Part shown: positions 61,110 to 64,000 of the stretch, one piece after another
Numbering within the stretch: position 1 is the stretch's first letter
How the letters are laid out: every line of letters starts with the position of its first letter
Origin: Clostridium_AD sp964467165
GTDB lineage: Bacteria; Bacillota; Clostridia; Clostridiales; Clostridiaceae
Assembly (NCBI GenBank): GCA_964467165.1
Contig: CAYXOL010000007.1
Location: 1 to 64,000 of the forward strand
Length of the DNA: 64,000 nucleotides
Reading direction: 5' to 3'
Translations under genes and position numbers: made by a program
The notes under the pieces: generated by a model
Seen by the model: the letters and a program-made list of their open reading frames with translations, nothing else
Told to the model about the DNA's origin: nothing
Database searches by the model: none

Positions 61110-62444
61110 TTGAAAAAATTTCCTTTGAAATTTAAAGTTTATATAGTTCTTGTATTGGTTTTTATAGGAATGGCTTACGCTTACAAATTCAAATTGGTTG
61201 AGGATGCTAGGATAATGGTAAAAAACGATGAAAATGCAGGCAAAACTACCGTAAGTGTGTGGTTAAAAGACTCTACAGAGGTAGAAACCAGGAGAAATCA
61301 GATAGAAAGGTATAATGACGAAAATAAGGATAACATATTTATAAATCTTAAAGTAGAAGGTAAAAGTTATGATAACTTATTAAAAACCGCATTAGCTACA
61401 TCAGATAAACCTGATATTTTCGAGTACGGATATTCTGATTTATATAAATACGACAGAATAATGGATATGGAGCAGTTTGGATTAGATATTGACAAAATTG
61501 GCAAGGAAAATTTTTTGTATTACAAGAAAAAACCAATGGGAGTAAAAATATTGGGTAATAATGTTAAATTAGTGTGGAACAAAGAAATGTTAGAAGGTGC
61601 TGGAATAGATCCAGAATCAGAGCCTAAAACATTTGATGAACTGTTGAATTATGGCATAAAAATTAAAAAAGCATACCCCGATGTTGTCCCCTTTGAATTT
61701 CCTGCCACTACTATTGGAGAGCTCCAAATATCCATTGGTGAAATGAGTGTAAATAAAGGTAGTATTTATACCACCTTTTGGGATTACAAAACTGGTAGGT
61801 ATAATTTTGATTATTCAAAGGATATTCTGAATATTTATAGTAAGATGTATTCATTAGGGCTAATAGATAAAGATTTTGCTGATAAAGATAAAGGAAATGT
61901 AAGAAGAGATTTTGCATCAAAAAAGACGGCTATGATAATTAGCACTTTTGAAGATAAAAACTATTTTGACAATGTTATGCCTCTTGATTTTCCTATGGGT
62001 ATATCAAGTTTACCGAAGATAGATTTAAATGATTCGGAAGATTACTTTTATACAGAGAATTATAGTTGTCTTGTAGTAAATAGTGACGTAGAAAATAAAG
62101 ATAAAGCTGCTATTAGAAAAGTTTACGAATTTTTTCTACAGCCTGACATAAACAATCAAGTGTTAGCTACTAAAAAGGCGCTTCCGATTTTTATAGATAA
62201 AAAACTTCAAGAGAATGACGTTTATAAAGAATATAATAATGATAAAAATTTTAGAAATGAGTTATTTGATCCCACTTCCTTTATAAGTTACAAAGAAAAA
62301 GTAACAAGGCAGTTATTTTATGAGGCTATTAGGGGGAAACAAAAGGTAGATATTGTTATAAAAAAATTGAATGCAAATTATGCTGCATACTGTAAATTTA
62401 TGAAAGATAATTATTCTTTTGATTTTAGTGAGTTTAGAGAGTAA
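61110..62444 (+). CDS. Membrane-anchored extracellular solute-binding protein
   Basis: A 444-residue protein of the sugar-type solute-binding family 1. The N-terminus is a hydrophobic anchor (KVYIVLVLVFIGMAYAY) without a lipobox Cys. The mature part carries TTVSVWLKDSTEVETRRNQI, SDKPDIFEYGYSDL and the late block AAIRKVYEFFLQPD typical of such proteins. No ABC permease or ATPase gene lies within the window beside it. TTG 61110 is chosen because AGAGG sits 9 bases upstream; ATG 61101 directly abuts that site. Its place between glycosyltransferase and polymerase-like genes suggests a role in polysaccharide handling or sensing. Confidence 0.78.
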   Translation: MKKFPLKFKVYIVLVLVFIGMAYAYKFKLVEDARIMVKNDENAGKTTVSVWLKDSTEVETRRNQIERYNDENKDNIFINLKVEGKSYDNLLKTALATSDKPDIFEYGYSDLYKYDRIMDMEQFGLDIDKIGKENFLYYKKKPMGVKILGNNVKLVWNKEMLEGAGIDPESEPKTFDELLNYGIKIKKAYPDVVPFEFPATTIGELQISIGEMSVNKGSIYTTFWDYKTGRYNFDYSKDILNIYSKMYSLGLIDKDFADKDKGNVRRDFASKKTAMIISTFEDKNYFDNVMPLDFPMGISSLPKIDLNDSEDYFYTENYSCLVVNSDVENKDKAAIRKVYEFFLQPDINNQVLATKKALPIFIDKKLQENDVYKEYNNDKNFRNELFDPTSFISYKEKVTRQLFYEAIRGKQKVDIVIKKLNANYAAYCKFMKDNYSFDFSEFRE

Positions 62445-62502
62445 TAATTTATCATATATCCAGTTAATTAATTAACTAAATTTAGGTAGTAAGGAGAACA
62501 AT

Positions 62503-63963
62503 ATGAATATTAAAGAATTTTTAAAGAAAAATTATTTCAGTATAAAAGAATTTTCTAAAAAAAATTATATGATTTTATGTAGTATACTTGTAATTTCTAT
62601 AGTTGTTTTTTTATTTTTATATAGAAAAATTGGAATAAAAGACTCTGGAATGGCTTCAATTGCAACAGCAGTGTTGATATTTGATCTATATTATGCATCC
62701 ATTGACATGAAAAAATCTATGCTTTTATTTATAGTGTCTTTCCCAATATTTGTTACAGCAAGAAAAGTGGTTTATTTTGATTTCTTGTTTTTAAAGGTAA
62801 CCTTCGAAAGTATTTACATTACTATAATGTTTATATTAAATATTAAAAATATTGGTAAGTTTATTAAAAGTAAATTGTATAATAAAGGATCTCTCGGAAG
62901 TAAGTTTTTGTTTTTGATTATAGTTTTTGTAATACTTGCAACTAATAGCAATGTATTTTCAGACCATATATTACAAAGCTTGTGCAGTACATATATTTCT
63001 ATTTTCATTCCAGTTATGTTTATGCTAATCATTTTGGTTAATTTTAAAAGTGAGGATATTAAAAGCATTTTTTATGCATTGATAGTAAGTATAGATCTAA
63101 GTTGTTTTTATGGATTCTCTCAAGTGCTTACAAATAGGATGAGCTTAGGAGATGTAATGCGTAATAGGAATCTTATAACTTTTGGATATCACAATGTAAA
63201 TATAGGTGCTGGAATAATACTTTTAGTAGTACCATTAATTTTTGAATTAGTATTATATAGACAACTTAATAAAAAAGAAAAAATATTTATATATTCTTCC
63301 CTATTTACAACTGCAATTGCACTATTGATTACTTTTACAAGAGGTGCATGGCTTTGTTTTCTTATAATAGCCTTTATCATGCTAATAAGTAAAAAGTACA
63401 AGAAAATATTTTATTTTTTTGGAATAATATTTTTGCTTTCATCAAAGTGGCTTATCACATTTATACTTCAAAGAGGCCAAGTAAGTGTGGATATTTTAAA
63501 GAATGAATCTATAATGGCAAGACTTCAAGCAATTATAGCAAGTTGTATAATAGTAGTAAAATATCCATTTGGTGCAGGAGCAGCAACTTTTGCAGAATTA
63601 TATAAAAAGTATGCTATGAATGCGTACCTAGCTTTTCCAGAATCATTTAGAATAAATGCACCTGTTGCGAATTATGCTATGGAAAATGCACATAACTTGT
63701 GGTTTCAAATTGCAGTTGAGTTTGGAATGGTATGTTCAATTTTATTCTTTATTATAATTATAAATCGCTTAAAGGTTATTTTCGAAAATTATAGTGAAAA
63801 TAGAGGTGTCTTTACCACCATTATAATATATATGATTTATTCAGTGTTAACAGGAAATGAATTTGACCATAAAGGAGTAATTACAGGAACTTTAATTATG
63901 TGGTTGATATTTGCAATAGTAGAATTAAATAGTAAAGAAAATTATTTGAATGAAAGTGCTTAA
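62503..63963 (+). CDS. O-antigen ligase/polymerase-like membrane protein
   Basis: A 486-residue protein with about 11-12 transmembrane helices of the Wzy/WaaL superfamily. The conserved TFTRGAWLCF near residue 270 and the large extracytoplasmic loop with NAPVANYAMENAHNLWFQIAVE in two adjoining parts near 385-408 are the usual ligase/polymerase features; ENAHN holds the likely catalytic His. It would polymerise or ligate the repeat unit outside the membrane. AAGGAG precedes the ATG. Complete, ending 37 bp before the window edge. Confidence 0.87.
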   Translation: MNIKEFLKKNYFSIKEFSKKNYMILCSILVISIVVFLFLYRKIGIKDSGMASIATAVLIFDLYYASIDMKKSMLLFIVSFPIFVTARKVVYFDFLFLKVTFESIYITIMFILNIKNIGKFIKSKLYNKGSLGSKFLFLIIVFVILATNSNVFSDHILQSLCSTYISIFIPVMFMLIILVNFKSEDIKSIFYALIVSIDLSCFYGFSQVLTNRMSLGDVMRNRNLITFGYHNVNIGAGIILLVVPLIFELVLYRQLNKKEKIFIYSSLFTTAIALLITFTRGAWLCFLIIAFIMLISKKYKKIFYFFGIIFLLSSKWLITFILQRGQVSVDILKNESIMARLQAIIASCIIVVKYPFGAGAATFAELYKKYAMNAYLAFPESFRINAPVANYAMENAHNLWFQIAVEFGMVCSILFFIIIINRLKVIFENYSENRGVFTTIIIYMIYSVLTGNEFDHKGVITGTLIMWLIFAIVELNSKENYLNESA

Positions 63964-64000
63964 AAAAATTATACTTTAAAATTTTAGCTTTAATAAATAA

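Noticed and set aside
1..64000. CRISPR arrays, rRNA genes and toxin-antitoxin pairs
   Set aside because: No regularly spaced repeats, rRNA segments or recognisable toxin-antitoxin pairs were found on either strand.

Overview
The window reads as chromosome from a low-GC, anaerobic, spore-forming Firmicute, most likely a Clostridium in the broad sense. The evidence is AT-rich sequence, strong GGAGG-type ribosome binding sites, an alpha/beta small acid-soluble spore protein behind a sigma-G-like promoter, a Spo0E-type phosphatase, a ferredoxin-dependent indolepyruvate oxidoreductase, two methyl-accepting chemotaxis proteins and a NhaC-type antiporter. I cannot name the species. About 52 protein genes, two tRNAs, one riboswitch and the 3' tip of a group II intron can be supported.

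Layout. 1-53: the end of a group II intron. 54-5364: an amino-acid ABC importer (binding protein, permease, ATPase) followed by argG and argH, behind a promoter flanked by ARG-box-like sites; this looks like one arginine/citrulline supply operon. 5768-9191: a small secreted protein, a cupin/HD-GYP phosphodiesterase, a patatin-like lipase on the minus strand, a small unknown gene and a SASP.

9355-20093: an accessory stretch between tRNA-Glu(CUC) and tRNA-Gln(CUG). It starts with a guanidine-I riboswitch and its Gdx-type guanidinium exporter. A zone of decayed genes follows: a 5'-truncated B3/4-domain gene, a broken radical SAM gene, a probable frameshifted gene start, and a DUF302 gene with an early stop. 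Among them are an intact Spo0E-like gene, a membrane 4Fe-4S protein and a DUF2892 protein, the last group behind a CsoR/CstR-like palindrome. Then comes an arsenic block: arsR, ArsP-type permease, redox-disulfide protein, MFS exporter, membrane thioredoxin, CcdA, arsC, a second arsR and acr3. Three sites in it share one operator half-site.

20196-35875: scattered housekeeping and sensing genes: DUF5668-like membrane protein, cold-shock protein, MBL-fold hydrolase, acetate-type transporter, NhaC antiporter, DUF4349 lipoprotein, two chemoreceptors, exodeoxyribonuclease III, a WG-repeat protein, a glycosyltransferase and a TetM-like GTPase. 36090-42380: a tight operon of U32 peptidase, mutS2, DUF523 and an FMN-dependent alpha-hydroxy-acid oxidase. 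42528-47288: glutamine synthetase, then phosphotransacylase with iorA and iorB, a set suited to energy-yielding oxidation of aromatic 2-oxoacids. 47537-49892: an unknown gene and an Orn/Lys/Arg decarboxylase. 50295-54113: phosphoglucomutase, TPR protein and a CpsB-type PHP phosphatase. 54424-63963: a surface-polysaccharide cluster with genes for a UDP-GlcNAc-derived diacetamido uronic acid, a glycosyltransferase, an unusual membrane-anchored solute-binding protein and an O-antigen-ligase/polymerase-like protein; it probably continues past the right edge.

The most interesting items are the tRNA-bounded accessory block with clustered gene decay, the arsenic block built around a CcdA/thioredoxin redox pair, the possible double control of the guanidinium exporter, and the orphan solute-binding protein inside the polysaccharide cluster. 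I did not find a clearly new defence or mobile system.
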